From NCBI GenBank assembly GCA_023426125.1, contig JAFABI010000022.1:1-64000 (forward strand): a stretch of DNA of 64,000 bases, written 5' to 3'. The translations under genes and the position numbers were made by a program. The first letter of the stretch is position 1, and each line of letters starts with the position of its first letter. Origin of the DNA: Bacillota bacterium. GTDB lineage: Bacteria; Bacillota; Clostridia; Acetivibrionales; DTU013. Positions 8,856 through 18,295 of the stretch are shown here, one piece after another. The notes below the pieces were generated by a model. The model did not search any database. It saw nothing but the letters and a program-made list of their open reading frames with translations, and was not told the origin of the DNA.

Positions 8856-11162
8856 TCAGCCTTTCAACTTTCCCGGAGTCGTTCCTTCAAGCCTTTTAAA
8901 TGCACGCTGGAAAGTTCTGATACTGGTATATCCTACCTTTTCCGCAATTTCTTCATTGCTGCCTGCTTTTTCTTTTAGCAGTTCCTTTGACTTTAAAATA
9001 CGCTCCTTGTTGATATAATCCAATATCCCTTCACCAGTCTGCTCTTTAAATACCCGAGATACATAGTAGGGATGCATTCCTATTCTGTCGGCGATATATC
9101 CGATTCCCAAGTTCGGATTGCTATATTCCTTTTTAATGGTATCGACCACCAGATCCCTCACCCTATAATCCGCCTGCGTACGGCTTTGTGAAATGAATTC
9201 GCAGGTTTGCTTTAATATCTCCAGCATTTTTTGCTTCATCTCCAAAAAGGTCTTGCATTTCATCATTTCCTCCAGGGGATTCATTTTTTCCATAAACCAG
9301 CGGCTGTCAATTTTTTCAACCTCATTTGCCGTCTTCAATATCGTGCTGATCAGATCGAACATTAGGCATCTTATAATTTCCAGAGAAGGAGTACTATTGA
9401 CAAAATTCCTGTCAAAAATATCGTCGACAATGCTCTTGATTGCAATATAATCCGCAGATTTTATGCAGTTGATCAACTGGTATTCCTTTTCAACAGGATA
9501 ATAGTAATTTTGCGTCCGTATTGCAATGTCGCTATAGAAAACAGGCTGGCTCAGGCCCATTACCTTTGAATATTCCATGGTTTTCACCGCTTCGTTGAAC
9601 GCCTCCGGTATTCCTTCAAAGCTCTGGTGCCAGGAACCGGCAGCAATATTCAAAGTGATCCTGCAATTCTGCCCGATAAATGCCACCGCCTCTTTCATAA
9701 AACCAAGAAGAATCTCTTTATAATTCTCGTCGGGATCCATGTTTATCAGGCAAGCCGGCAAATTATCCACTTCTGTCATAAATCCGTAAAAGCTGTGGTT
9801 TGCCAATTCCTTTTCTACGCTTAGGATGATGGATTTTAAAAGGTTGTGCCTGTCGGCATCCAAATGATTATTTTCATTCCAGAAGGACTCGTTGATGTCT
9901 TCGATATAAAAGATGAGAACCGTAAAATGGCTATATTTAAAATTCATATTATATGTCGAAAGCAGCTCATGCATTGGTGCATACAGCTCTTTCCCTTTCA
10001 GCAGGGAAGAAATAAACTGCGCTTTTAACACCTGATTCTGCTGCTCCAGTTTCAACCGGATGCTTTCCCTTTGCTCGAAGGTATCCAAAAAAGCCTGCTT
10101 TATGAAATCATATTCATTGTTTTTAGAATTGGTTGGAGCATGCAATTTTTTTTGAAAACTGGTCACGATATCCCTCAGCGGATTGTAATTTTTCCTCAGG
10201 AACAGGCAGGAAATGAAAGCGCTCAAAACTGTACAAAGGATCAAGGCTGCAATCAAAATATTTCTTATAAACTGCACCTTTTCCCAGAAAACCGACTCGG
10301 GGGTGATGGTCACAAATTTCCATCCGTTCACCTTGGAGGTGGTATAGGATATAATGACTTTTTTCCCCTCGACGCTCTTGGTGATGTTTCCGTAATTCCC
10401 CCTCAATTCATTGTAGCTTAAATTGGAAAACCTTCCGTCCGCAGCTTCTCCGGCAATCAAACCGCTATTTTTATCAAGAACATAAAAGCTGCTTTCTTTT
10501 ATTTTTTGGTTTTCATTTGCGCTGCTTACCAGGAACTCCTGATAATCCATGAGAATTACCAGATTCCCGGAATAATTCCCCAGCATGGGGAGAGAAAGCG
10601 AGCGGACAAAGGACACTGCCAATGCGTCTTTGTCAGTATCCTCCTTGTAGGGCATGATCAAATACTCTCCTTTATGTATCTGGCCCATCATCTCCAGCCA
10701 TTGCTCCATACTATAGTTCCTGGCAGCCAGGTAACTGTCATAATAGAGAGCCTGGTCGTAGACGGTCCCGGGAGCGATGACGATTTTGAGGTTATTCAGA
10801 TAGATGTAAAAATGCTTTAAAGCACTGTTAAATATTTTATATTTGCCAATTTCAGTAGCCGCTTTGTAAATCGTGTAGTAAGGCATATCATTGTCGGGGC
10901 TGCTTATGGCCAGCACATCCTGTATGCTCTGGCTTGATGCGATCTCTACGCTAAACCGGTTGACATCGCTGAGGATGTTGTCCATATTGTCTTTCATCTT
11001 TTCAATGACAAGTCGATTGGAGTTGATGATTTCTTCTTTAATAATATTTTCTGCAAAATAAAAGATTGAAACAGCCGCTGCTACCATGATAAAAATGATG
11101 ACGATATAGGGGAGCACCCAGCTGTATAGAACACTTCTTTTTTTCCTTAAAATGTCAAACAT
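8856..11162 (-). CDS. Membrane-bound AraC-family regulator with Cache-like sensor
   Basis: A 768-residue one-component regulator. A membrane helix near residues 15-38 and a second near 290-312 flank an extracellular Cache-like domain (TPESVFWEKV just before the second helix). A cytoplasmic linker follows, then an AraC HTH domain in about the last 100 residues (ADRIGMHPYYVSRVFKEQTG and SNEEIAEKVGYTSIRTFQRA). Proteins of this layout sense an external sugar and activate the adjacent transporter operon. Here the LplABC-type genes and GH2 start 235 bases downstream on the same strand, so they are the likely targets. The second recognition helix ends FQRAFKRLEGTTPG, as in active family members. Confidence 0.88.
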   Translation of the reverse strand: MFDILRKKRSVLYSWVLPYIVIIFIMVAAAVSIFYFAENIIKEEIINSNRLVIEKMKDNMDNILSDVNRFSVEIASSQSIQDVLAISSPDNDMPYYTIYKAATEIGKYKIFNSALKHFYIYLNNLKIVIAPGTVYDQALYYDSYLAARNYSMEQWLEMMGQIHKGEYLIMPYKEDTDKDALAVSFVRSLSLPMLGNYSGNLVILMDYQEFLVSSANENQKIKESSFYVLDKNSGLIAGEAADGRFSNLSYNELRGNYGNITKSVEGKKVIISYTTSKVNGWKFVTITPESVFWEKVQFIRNILIAALILCTVLSAFISCLFLRKNYNPLRDIVTSFQKKLHAPTNSKNNEYDFIKQAFLDTFEQRESIRLKLEQQNQVLKAQFISSLLKGKELYAPMHELLSTYNMNFKYSHFTVLIFYIEDINESFWNENNHLDADRHNLLKSIILSVEKELANHSFYGFMTEVDNLPACLINMDPDENYKEILLGFMKEAVAFIGQNCRITLNIAAGSWHQSFEGIPEAFNEAVKTMEYSKVMGLSQPVFYSDIAIRTQNYYYPVEKEYQLINCIKSADYIAIKSIVDDIFDRNFVNSTPSLEIIRCLMFDLISTILKTANEVEKIDSRWFMEKMNPLEEMMKCKTFLEMKQKMLEILKQTCEFISQSRTQADYRVRDLVVDTIKKEYSNPNLGIGYIADRIGMHPYYVSRVFKEQTGEGILDYINKERILKSKELLKEKAGSNEEIAEKVGYTSIRTFQRAFKRLEGTTPGKLKG

Positions 11163-11522
11163 AAAATATACACCTCTATAAGCAGGTCATGTAAAGATCG
11201 CATGCCTTGGCTCGATTTTATATCATAAAGTGGTATTTATCTCATATAGCGACATTATTATATTACACTATCGGAATTTCCAAAGCATAAACAGCATGTC
11301 TATAGGTTGTTATCCTTTTTAAGTTTAAAGTGTGATTTTCTGTCCAACAGCCCCAGAATATCAAAAAATCAACAAATCTATTTAAATTTTCTATACTTTA
11401 TAATAATTTATCGCTCATCAATTGTCAAGTTTTATGGCAACAGGCTTCAGGGCTAACAAGGGATTTTTAAAAATATGCCATTGCAGCATATATTATTTGA
11501 GAGGGAAAATTTAAAAAAGTAC

Positions 11523-11551
11523 TTGCTATTTAAAAATAAATGTATTATTAT
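11523..11551 (+). promoter_or_regulatory. Predicted sigma-70 promoter
   Basis: TTGCTA, a 17-base spacer and TATTAT match the housekeeping promoter pattern, in an AT-rich context. It is the best promoter upstream of the aldolase operon. Confidence 0.5.
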
Positions 11552-11563
11552 AAATATATAATA

Positions 11564-11591
11564 AAAAATTAAAAATTAAAAATTAAAAATT
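11564..11591. repeat. Four tandem copies of AAAAATT
   Basis: Four exact copies of the 7-mer AAAAATT stand directly after the predicted -10 box. Copy number of such repeats can change by slippage. Confidence 0.8.
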
Positions 11592-11821
11592 ATAACTAAG
11601 GAGATTCGTAAAAACTCCGGGTCATATTCTTTCAACAGGCATCACAATCGCGTACTCGGGAGAACCGGGCAGGATTACTTATGCAAATCCTCCGGAAGTC
11701 CGACAATCCAGGATATTAAGATTATCCTGTGGATAGGAGAAAATGAGAGCGTTTATCTGTTTATCTACCAGGATCAAGTCTAATATAAATACACTACATC
11801 TATTTTATGGAGGGTCAGATC

Positions 11822-12721
11822 ATGAAAAAACCTTATGGAATTATGCCGCCGATGTTTACTGTCTGGGGGACTGACGAGCGTTATGACAAAAAAGCGTCGG
11901 AACGCTACATCACATGGCTTATCGACAGTGGCATCCAGTCCATCGTTCCTTGCGGAAGCACCGGCGAAAATACTGCATTGATGTTGAACGAACAAAAGGA
12001 AGTCATCGACCACGTTGCAAAATTTGTTGGCGGCCAGATTCCCGTATATGCGGGGAGCGGCAAATATTCAACCGTTGAAACGCTTGAACTTAGCGTAGCC
12101 GCGAAAGAATCCGGAGTGGACGGATTGATGGTTATCCTTCCTTACTATTTCAAGCCCTACAAGGAAGCTGCCATGAATCATATCAGAGAGGTCGGCAAAG
12201 TAACCGGGCTGCCGATAATTCTTTATAACAATCCATGGTTTGCAGGATACGAGCTGACTGCAAGAGAAACAAAGACCTTGAAGGATGAGGGAATACTGGT
12301 CGGTGTAAAGGCTGCTCATGGAGACGCGTCAAGGGTTAGTGACATGAGAAGCATCTGCGGGGACGATTTTATCGTGTTCTATGGTCATGATTATGCCGCG
12401 CTTCAGGGCCTTGCAGCAGGAGCAGACGGCTGGCTGTCAGGTTTCCCGTCTGCCTTCCCCAAACAGTGCAGGGAACTTCAGGATGCGATACTGGTAGAGA
12501 AGGATATCATCAAGGCCAGAAAGATCTGGAACAAGTTCCTTCCTCTGGTGGAATATTTCATGGATCCTTCTGTAAACGCCAGGGTACACTGGCTGGAAAT
12601 GTTAAAGTATGCGGTTACGTACCAGGGTGTAAATGTTGGCATACCCAGAAGGCCGCTGCGTGAATTGGCGGAAGAAGCCAAACGTGAAATGAAGAAGCCT
12701 CTCGATATCTTGCTGGGATAG
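11822..12721 (+). CDS. DapA/NanA-family class I aldolase
   Basis: A TIM-barrel lyase of 299 residues from the dihydrodipicolinate synthase/N-acetylneuraminate lyase superfamily, which adds or splits pyruvate or related keto acids through a Schiff base. The GSTGE motif (45-49), the Tyr of YNNP (Tyr135) and the Schiff-base Lys in GVKAAHG (Lys163) are all present. The Arg that follows the YNxP motif in true DapA is absent (YNNPWFAGYEL), so dihydrodipicolinate synthesis is unlikely and a catabolic keto-acid substrate is more likely. ATG 11822 follows GGAGGG at good spacing; an earlier in-frame ATG at 11807 overlaps that site. Neighbours are an aminotransferase, an ABC importer and a GntR regulator. 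Confidence 0.88.
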   Translation: MKKPYGIMPPMFTVWGTDERYDKKASERYITWLIDSGIQSIVPCGSTGENTALMLNEQKEVIDHVAKFVGGQIPVYAGSGKYSTVETLELSVAAKESGVDGLMVILPYYFKPYKEAAMNHIREVGKVTGLPIILYNNPWFAGYELTARETKTLKDEGILVGVKAAHGDASRVSDMRSICGDDFIVFYGHDYAALQGLAAGADGWLSGFPSAFPKQCRELQDAILVEKDIIKARKIWNKFLPLVEYFMDPSVNARVHWLEMLKYAVTYQGVNVGIPRRPLRELAEEAKREMKKPLDILLG

Positions 12722-12751
12722 GAGCATATAAGAATTACTTGTTAAAAAGCT

Positions 12752-12782
12752 GTTAGAGGCGGTCTGCAATCCGCCGTCTAAC
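12752..12782. terminator. Terminator-like hairpin after the aldolase gene
   Basis: GTTAGAGGCGG pairs with CCGCCGTCTAAC around an 8-nt loop, directly downstream of the aldolase stop. A T-run is lacking, so it may end or protect the mRNA rather than terminate strongly. The sequence that follows (AACATAGTTC) resembles that after the hairpin at 43937. Confidence 0.45.
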
Positions 12783-12815
12783 ATAGTTCAAAAGGCGTAA
12801 TATCCTATTGAAATG

Positions 12816-12852
12816 GAGTGGGGATGTGGTTTTTCAATACCATTCCCCACTC
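12816..12852. promoter_or_regulatory. Strong hairpin in the aminotransferase leader
   Basis: GAGTGGGGA (12816-12824) pairs with TCCCCACTC (12844-12852), extended inward by TGGT/ACCA. It stands between the aldolase and aminotransferase genes and could set their relative expression. Confidence 0.5.
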
Positions 12853-12999
12853 AAACCCCTTGTGGTGACACGTGCCGCCACTTTGAGGACGGGGGCATAC
12901 ATGGCGGCTGTTGAAAGGATTGTAAAAGCAAAAAAAGATCCGGGGATTTTCCCTTGAGGAGATCCGGATGAACCTTTGCAAATGAAAGAGGCTGATAGA

Positions 13000-14160
13000 G
13001 TGAAAAAGCTATCCGACAGTATGAAGAATGTCCAACACTCGCCGATAAGAAAAATGTTCAATATGGCGGGTTCAAAAGACAATACCGTGAATCTCGTTTT
13101 GGGGGAACCTGATTTTTCAACCCCTGCCAATATAATCGATGCATCCCATCAAGCCTTTCTTGCCGGGAATACGCACTATACACACAATTCGGGCATCCTG
13201 TCCCTTAGAAAGACAATTGCGGAAAAATTAAAAAGGGAACAGGATATTTCCTATGATCCGGCGTCTGAAATAATTATTACCGCCGGCGCGCAGGAAGCAT
13301 TGTTCCTTACGATGAAAGTGCTCCTTGATCAGGGGGATGAGGTGATTCTATCCAACCCTTACTATTCTCCTTATATAAACGAAATCGTGCTTGGCGGCGG
13401 GACGCCGCATTTTGTCAATGTCTATGAGGAAAATGGCTTTGTATTCAAATATGAGGATATTAAAAAAGCGGTAAACAAAAATACGAAAGCCATCCTTTTA
13501 AATTCTCCGGCGAATCCCACCGGCGGCGTGGCCGGCGTAAAGGAACTGGAGGGTATTGCTGAAATTGCCCTGGAAAATGACCTTTATGTAATATCCGACG
13601 ATGTTTATCAGCATTTTCTTTATGATGACGCGGATTTTATCTGTATTGCGTCACTGCCGGGAATGAAAGAGCGTACCATCGTGATTGACAGCCTGTCCAA
13701 ATCTTATGCAATGACTGGATGGAGGGTGGGTTATGCAGCCTGCAGCAAGGAGCTTTATCTCAATATGATGCATCTCCAGGAGAATGTCATGTCCTGCGTC
13801 AACGCAGGCGCCCAGTTTGCCGCAATCGAAGCTTATATGGGTGATCAAAAACCGCTGGAAGCAATGATTAAAAAATATGCGGAAAGAAGAAAACTGATCA
13901 TTGACGGCCTGAATCGCATAAAAGGTATTTCATGCCGGTATCCCAAAGGGGCTTTTTACGCCTTCGCCAATATCAAGGGGACAGGCTTCAAATCGGAAGA
14001 ATTCGCAATGAAGCTGTTCGAAGACCAGGGAGTTCTGCTTGTACCGGGGTCGGCATTCGGAAATGCCGGCGAAGGATATATCAGGATTTCCTTCGCAGCG
14101 TCGGAGGAAATATTATCCGAAGGCCTTGACAGGATTGACAGGTTTGTAAACAGGAATTAA
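13000..14160 (+). CDS. PLP-dependent aminotransferase, class I/II (fold type I)
   Basis: A cytoplasmic aminotransferase of the AspC/PatA group, 386 residues from the chosen start. The motifs NLVLGEPDF, ANPTGG (171-176), ISDDVY and the PLP lysine in SLSKSYAMTGWRVGY (about Lys234) are intact, as is the C-terminal substrate-binding Arg in GYIRISFA. The GTG at 13000 has AAAGAGG eight bases upstream and gives the family-typical N-terminus; in-frame TTG 12976 and ATG 12982 are alternatives. Between an aldolase and an amino/keto-acid-type ABC importer, it probably interconverts an amino acid and the keto acid handled by the aldolase. The substrate is not readable. Confidence 0.9.
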   Translation: MKKLSDSMKNVQHSPIRKMFNMAGSKDNTVNLVLGEPDFSTPANIIDASHQAFLAGNTHYTHNSGILSLRKTIAEKLKREQDISYDPASEIIITAGAQEALFLTMKVLLDQGDEVILSNPYYSPYINEIVLGGGTPHFVNVYEENGFVFKYEDIKKAVNKNTKAILLNSPANPTGGVAGVKELEGIAEIALENDLYVISDDVYQHFLYDDADFICIASLPGMKERTIVIDSLSKSYAMTGWRVGYAACSKELYLNMMHLQENVMSCVNAGAQFAAIEAYMGDQKPLEAMIKKYAERRKLIIDGLNRIKGISCRYPKGAFYAFANIKGTGFKSEEFAMKLFEDQGVLLVPGSAFGNAGEGYIRISFAASEEILSEGLDRIDRFVNRN

Positions 14161-14371
14161 AGTAGGGTATAGAGGCAGATTTAGACGAAATACATAATAT
14201 TCTGGCGGGATTTGTCCGAGGGTGATGTAATTTGTAATGGCAGGATACGGCTTATAACCGGGAATAGGCTGAAATCCGTTATTATTGCATTTTATTCACA
14301 AGAAGGATTTATCTATAATAACAGCAAAACGGGCCCAATTGCTTGTCACTAAATCATAGGGAGGTTTTAAA

Positions 14372-15697
14372 ATGAAAAAATTATGTATCTTTTTCGCATT
14401 GTTTTTCACATTATCCCTGATAACCACCGCATGTGGTACGAACAATCAGACAAAGGACCAGACCTCTGCCGGGCAAACAAATGCAGGCAGCACCCCGGTA
14501 CAGCAAAGCCAGAACAAAGTAACGGTAAAGCTTGCAAGCCAATGGTGGCTTGAGCCTGGCAGAAAAGAACTCTATGAAGGCTTCAAGAAAGATTTTGAAG
14601 CCGCCCACCCGAATATCACCATAGAGCCTGTTGCCATGTCCTACTCGGAATATTTCGACAAAATCAAAGTTTTGCTTGGTTCCAGCGATGCTCCCCAAAT
14701 ATTCTATGCAACGCTGGTTCAGTTGAAGCTGTGGAAGGAAATGGGATACCTTGAACCGCTGGACAACCATATGGATATAAACAAGCTTCTCCAGGAGGTA
14801 TCGTCGCCGGAATCTCAAAAGCAGGCGGAAATCGACGGGAAGATGTACGCGCTGTACCTTGAAGCCTGCCCCTATTCCGGGCTGATATATAACAAAAAAC
14901 TGTTGTCGGATGCAGGTGTCGCAGTCCCGACAACTCCGGAAGAACTTCTGGCTGCAGCGAAAAAGCTGACAAAGGGTACGGAACAATTCGGATTTATTAC
15001 TGCGGACTCTGCGGATAACCCGACGCATATCATGCAGGAAGCCATGATCATCATCCATGGCTTCGGCGGAAAAATCATCAACGACCAGGGCGGTTTTGGA
15101 GTCGCAGACCCTGAATTCATTGAGGGCGTCAAGTTCTGGAAGTCATTGATCGATTCCGGCGCTGTTCCAAAGAACATGGTGTACAATACGCAGCGTAAAT
15201 TGCTCTTTGCCGGAAAGGCCGCTATGTGCCTTGACGGAGGATATTTTGTAACGTGGGCGCAATCCGAAAATCCTGAGGTCGGCAAAAACCTTGACGTTGC
15301 CTATGGTCCCTTCAAAACCAAGAATAACCCGATTGACCTGACCTATTTCAGCATTAACAGCAAAGCCACGGAAGAACAAAAGAAAGCTTCGATAGAGGTA
15401 CTGAATGCATACATGGGTGCTGATTTCCAGGGTAAGTGGATCAGACAGTGCGGTTATCCTGTAACCATGAAGAACGCAATCACCCCCGAATTTGAAAAAG
15501 AATTCCCCTGGTTTAAGATTTACGAGGATACGGCGGCCTATGGAATACCTCTGTCGGTTAAAGGCTATGAAACCCAATCCGATGAACTGCGAAGAGTGGT
15601 TGCCGATTACCTGCTGAAGGTGATCCTTGCCAATGAACCGGTAGAAAAAGCAATGAAGGATTGCAAAGCCCAGCTTGAATCCATGGTAAAACAATAA
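14372..15697 (+). CDS. Extracellular solute-binding lipoprotein, family 1
   Basis: A binding protein of the MalE/UgpB class, 441 residues. The signal peptide ends in TTAC, so Cys21 is the probable lipid-modified residue. The mature part has the family core ASQWWLEPGRKELYEGFKKD and GKAAMCLDGGYF. GGGAGG precedes the ATG. It delivers substrate to the two permeases downstream. Unlike the three other binding proteins in this window it is not of LplA type, so this importer has a different evolutionary origin and possibly a non-sugar substrate. A strong hairpin follows the stop. Confidence 0.92.
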   Translation: MKKLCIFFALFFTLSLITTACGTNNQTKDQTSAGQTNAGSTPVQQSQNKVTVKLASQWWLEPGRKELYEGFKKDFEAAHPNITIEPVAMSYSEYFDKIKVLLGSSDAPQIFYATLVQLKLWKEMGYLEPLDNHMDINKLLQEVSSPESQKQAEIDGKMYALYLEACPYSGLIYNKKLLSDAGVAVPTTPEELLAAAKKLTKGTEQFGFITADSADNPTHIMQEAMIIIHGFGGKIINDQGGFGVADPEFIEGVKFWKSLIDSGAVPKNMVYNTQRKLLFAGKAAMCLDGGYFVTWAQSENPEVGKNLDVAYGPFKTKNNPIDLTYFSINSKATEEQKKASIEVLNAYMGADFQGKWIRQCGYPVTMKNAITPEFEKEFPWFKIYEDTAAYGIPLSVKGYETQSDELRRVVADYLLKVILANEPVEKAMKDCKAQLESMVKQ

Positions 15698-15707
15698 GCC
15701 GGCTGCG

Positions 15708-15755
15708 GATGCTTTCGGGGTTATGCTGCGAATTGTACATAACCCCGGCGGCATC
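15708..15755 (+). promoter_or_regulatory. Intercistronic hairpin between binding protein and permease
   Basis: CGGGGTTATG pairs with CATAACCCCG, and GATGC with GCATC outside it. Such hairpins after a binding-protein gene commonly protect its mRNA and lower expression of the permeases, as known for malE-malF. No T-run follows. Confidence 0.6.
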
Positions 15756-15796
15756 GCCTGGGATATTAACAGAACCAATCCGGAGGGGGGATACTT

Positions 15797-16696
15797 ATTT
15801 TTAAAAAAGCTGTTTACAGAAAAAATAGTGCGGCTGCATATATAGCATTTATTTTACCGGCCTTGCTGGTTTTCGCCTTTGTGTTTATTTACCCTATTGT
15901 TGAAAACGTCAAGCTTAGTTTTCAAAATGCGCGGTTTATAGAGCCGGCCAAATTTATCGGATTGGAAAATTACGCCAGGTTGATCAAAGACCCGTTTTTC
16001 TGGAATTCATTTCGGATCATGCTGGAATACACAGCCATCTATACGGTGGGTATTTTTATCATAGGATTTATAACGGCTTTACTTTTAAATAGCGCAAACC
16101 AAAAGACCAGTTCTCTTTTCAGAACATTCTTCGTACTTCCCTATGCTATTCCGGATGTTGTTGCAGCAATGGTCTTTATGTGGATACTGGATTATCAATT
16201 CGGAATTTTGAACCATTTCCTGCAGACCTTGCATATCATAAAAGAACCCGTATCCTGGCTTGGCGGGAATTCCTTCGTTGCACTGCTTACAATCATTGGG
16301 ATAGAGCTCTGGAGGCAGTTTCCGCTCCATACATTGATTATTCTATCCGGATTACAGGATATACCGGCAGAAATATACGAAGCGGCGGATATCGATGGAG
16401 CAACAGGACTCAAGAAATTTTTCAACATCACTTTGCCCTATCTGAAGCAAATTATAATGATACTGCTTACTTTAACGATTATCTGGTGCCTGAGAAGGTT
16501 TACGATGATCTGGCTGCTGACCCAGGGCGGACCCAGCAGGGGAACGGAAACCGTAGTTATACAGATTTACAATTATGCATTCCAGTTTAATAAAATGAGC
16601 TATGCTGCTGCGATTGGAAATGTTTTACTCCTTGCCACCATGTGCATCGTTGTCTTTTATTTCTACAATCTGAACAAAAATAAAAAATCAGCATAG
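15797..16696 (+). CDS. ABC transporter permease, MalF/UgpA type, apparent ATT start
   Basis: A membrane permease with six hydrophobic segments, 299 residues from the start proposed here. The EAA loop reads IYEAADIDGATGLKKFFNIT. The first internal TTG (15863) would remove the positively charged N-terminus and half of the first helix. Reading upstream, the frame stays open to codons FKKAVYRKNSAAAYIAFILP, the classical MalF-type N-terminus, and the only initiation-capable codon placed correctly after the very strong GGAGGGGGG (15782-15790) is ATT at 15797. No ATG, GTG or TTG exists in that interval, and an in-frame TAA lies upstream. Either ATT is used or a start-codon substitution has weakened the gene. 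Confidence 0.8.
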   Translation: MFKKAVYRKNSAAAYIAFILPALLVFAFVFIYPIVENVKLSFQNARFIEPAKFIGLENYARLIKDPFFWNSFRIMLEYTAIYTVGIFIIGFITALLLNSANQKTSSLFRTFFVLPYAIPDVVAAMVFMWILDYQFGILNHFLQTLHIIKEPVSWLGGNSFVALLTIIGIELWRQFPLHTLIILSGLQDIPAEIYEAADIDGATGLKKFFNITLPYLKQIIMILLTLTIIWCLRRFTMIWLLTQGGPSRGTETVVIQIYNYAFQFNKMSYAAAIGNVLLLATMCIVVFYFYNLNKNKKSA

Positions 16697-16715
16697 CAGC
16701 TGGAAAGAGGGGATT

Positions 16716-17543
16716 ATGATAAAGCGATCTTCAATGATAATAAATATGGTTCTGTCGGTTCTAATTTGCATTGTCGTTGCATTTCCAATTTATTGGATGA
16801 TCAATGTATCTTTAAAAAATGAGATCGATCTGTTCCAAAGCCCGTACAGATTGATACCGGAGGTTTTTAACCTGGAAGGCTATGTGACGAACTTTGAAAA
16901 CGGCAATATTTTCATATGGATCAGGAATTCAGTCATGGTTGCCATAGGCAGCGTTGTGCTGAATATCATCATAGCCTCTCTTGCTGCCTTCGGCATTTCC
17001 CGGTTCAGATTCAAGTTCAACCGTGTAATGCTCTTTGCAACGGTCAGTTCACAAATGATAGCACCTGCCTTGATTGTTGCTCCGGTCTATATCATGCTGA
17101 ATTCCCTTAAGATGACGAACAGCTATTCGGGACTGACAATCGTGAATATAGGCTTGTCACTGGGTTTTTCCATATGGATATTGAAAGGATTTTTTGACAA
17201 CATACCCATGGAACTGGATGAAGCTGCATATATTGACGGATGTTCCAAGTTAAGGACGTTTTGCAGTGTAATTATTCCCCTGTCTACGCCTGTCCTTATC
17301 TCTGTTGTACTAATTACTTTTTTCGATATCTATAATGAGTATATGTTCGCATCGACACTTATATCCAATGCAAACCTGTGGCTGGGTACCTCCGGCATTG
17401 CCTCAAATACGTCAAGAGTCGGGAGCGACTGGTCTGTTACTTTTTCACAAACAGCCCTGTTTTGCGTAATTCCGATCCTGTTTTATTTTATATTCCAGAG
17501 GTATATAGTCAAAGGCCTTACTTCCGGCGCAGTGAAAGGATGA
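16716..17543 (+). CDS. ABC transporter permease, MalG/UgpE type
   Basis: A 275-residue permease with six membrane segments, EAA loop LDEAAYIDGCSKLRTFCSVI, and the C-terminal RYIVKGLTSGAVKG that marks MalG-type subunits. It pairs with the MalF-type subunit 19 bases upstream. The start ATG follows AGAGGGG. The transporter operon has no ATPase gene, so a shared ATPase elsewhere in the genome is implied. Confidence 0.92.
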   Translation: MIKRSSMIINMVLSVLICIVVAFPIYWMINVSLKNEIDLFQSPYRLIPEVFNLEGYVTNFENGNIFIWIRNSVMVAIGSVVLNIIIASLAAFGISRFRFKFNRVMLFATVSSQMIAPALIVAPVYIMLNSLKMTNSYSGLTIVNIGLSLGFSIWILKGFFDNIPMELDEAAYIDGCSKLRTFCSVIIPLSTPVLISVVLITFFDIYNEYMFASTLISNANLWLGTSGIASNTSRVGSDWSVTFSQTALFCVIPILFYFIFQRYIVKGLTSGAVKG

Positions 17544-17647
17544 GCGCAGCTTTCCATATTTAATAAGAAATTTTAAATTAATTTGATTGACAAACGAAGG
17601 CCAGGATTGCATAATGGAAAATAGAATATTTAAGGATGGATTTATTT

Positions 17648-18295
17648 ATGTTAATAAAGCAGAATCTGGATGAGCAGGCATATGAAGCAATACAGAATAT
17701 GATATTGAATGCAAGGTATAAAGCGGGGTTTAAAATTATACCCAATGATATTTCAAATGAACTGGGGATCAGCAGGACGCCGATTACCCATGCTTTGAAG
17801 AGGCTGGAGCAGGAAGGGCTGATCACCGCCATCCGGGGAGGAAAGTATTGCATACCGCAATACAAGGCAGAAGATCTGAATGAGATATTCGACGCAAGGC
17901 TGTTGATCGAAAAACAGGCAGTGGGGACTTTAATCAAGACCATTGACGCTAAGAAAATAATGGAATTGAAAAACATAGCGAAAGACTATATTGAAATGAT
18001 TGAAAAGAAGGATGTTGAATTATCGGTCAAAGCCGATTTCGCATTCCACAATTACCTGGTCAAGAGCATGAACAACGGCAGAATTGAGCAGTTTTTCCTT
18101 ATGTTGCAAAAGCAGCTTATCATCTATCGCTATATAGGGACGAAAATTAATGAACGCTTGCGCGATTCCGCCGAAGAGCACGTGACCCTCATAAGCAGCA
18201 TCGAGGCAAAAGACGAAGGAAAAGCCGTGGAGATGATCGAAACCCATATCGAAAACTCGAGGATTCTAACGCTTAAGCGTTACGACCTGACCTAG
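17648..18295 (+). CDS. GntR-family regulator with FCD ligand domain
   Basis: A 215-residue DNA-binding repressor. The winged HTH is at residues ~5-70 (ISNELGISRTPITHALKRLE, EGLITAIRGGKYCI) and an all-helical FCD domain fills the rest (DARLLIEKQAV, FHNYLVKSMNN with an acid/His metal-binding pattern, EHVTLISSIEA). FCD regulators bind small carboxylic acids, which fits the aldolase/aminotransferase genes upstream and suggests it controls this locus. ATG 17648 is preferred over 17636 because the AAGGA ribosome site overlaps the earlier codon. Confidence 0.88.
   Translation: MLIKQNLDEQAYEAIQNMILNARYKAGFKIIPNDISNELGISRTPITHALKRLEQEGLITAIRGGKYCIPQYKAEDLNEIFDARLLIEKQAVGTLIKTIDAKKIMELKNIAKDYIEMIEKKDVELSVKADFAFHNYLVKSMNNGRIEQFFLMLQKQLIIYRYIGTKINERLRDSAEEHVTLISSIEAKDEGKAVEMIETHIENSRILTLKRYDLT

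Larger units (their letters stand above)
11163..11821. other. Long intergenic region before the DapA-family gene
   Basis: About 660 bases, AT-rich, between the AraC gene (reading left) and the aldolase gene (reading right). No gene is seen. It carries a good plus-strand promoter (11523-11551) and a four-unit 7-bp tandem repeat (11564-11591). The transcript would have an untranslated leader of roughly 260 bases before the start at 11822, long enough for leader regulation, but I do not recognise a known riboswitch in it. Confidence 0.5.
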
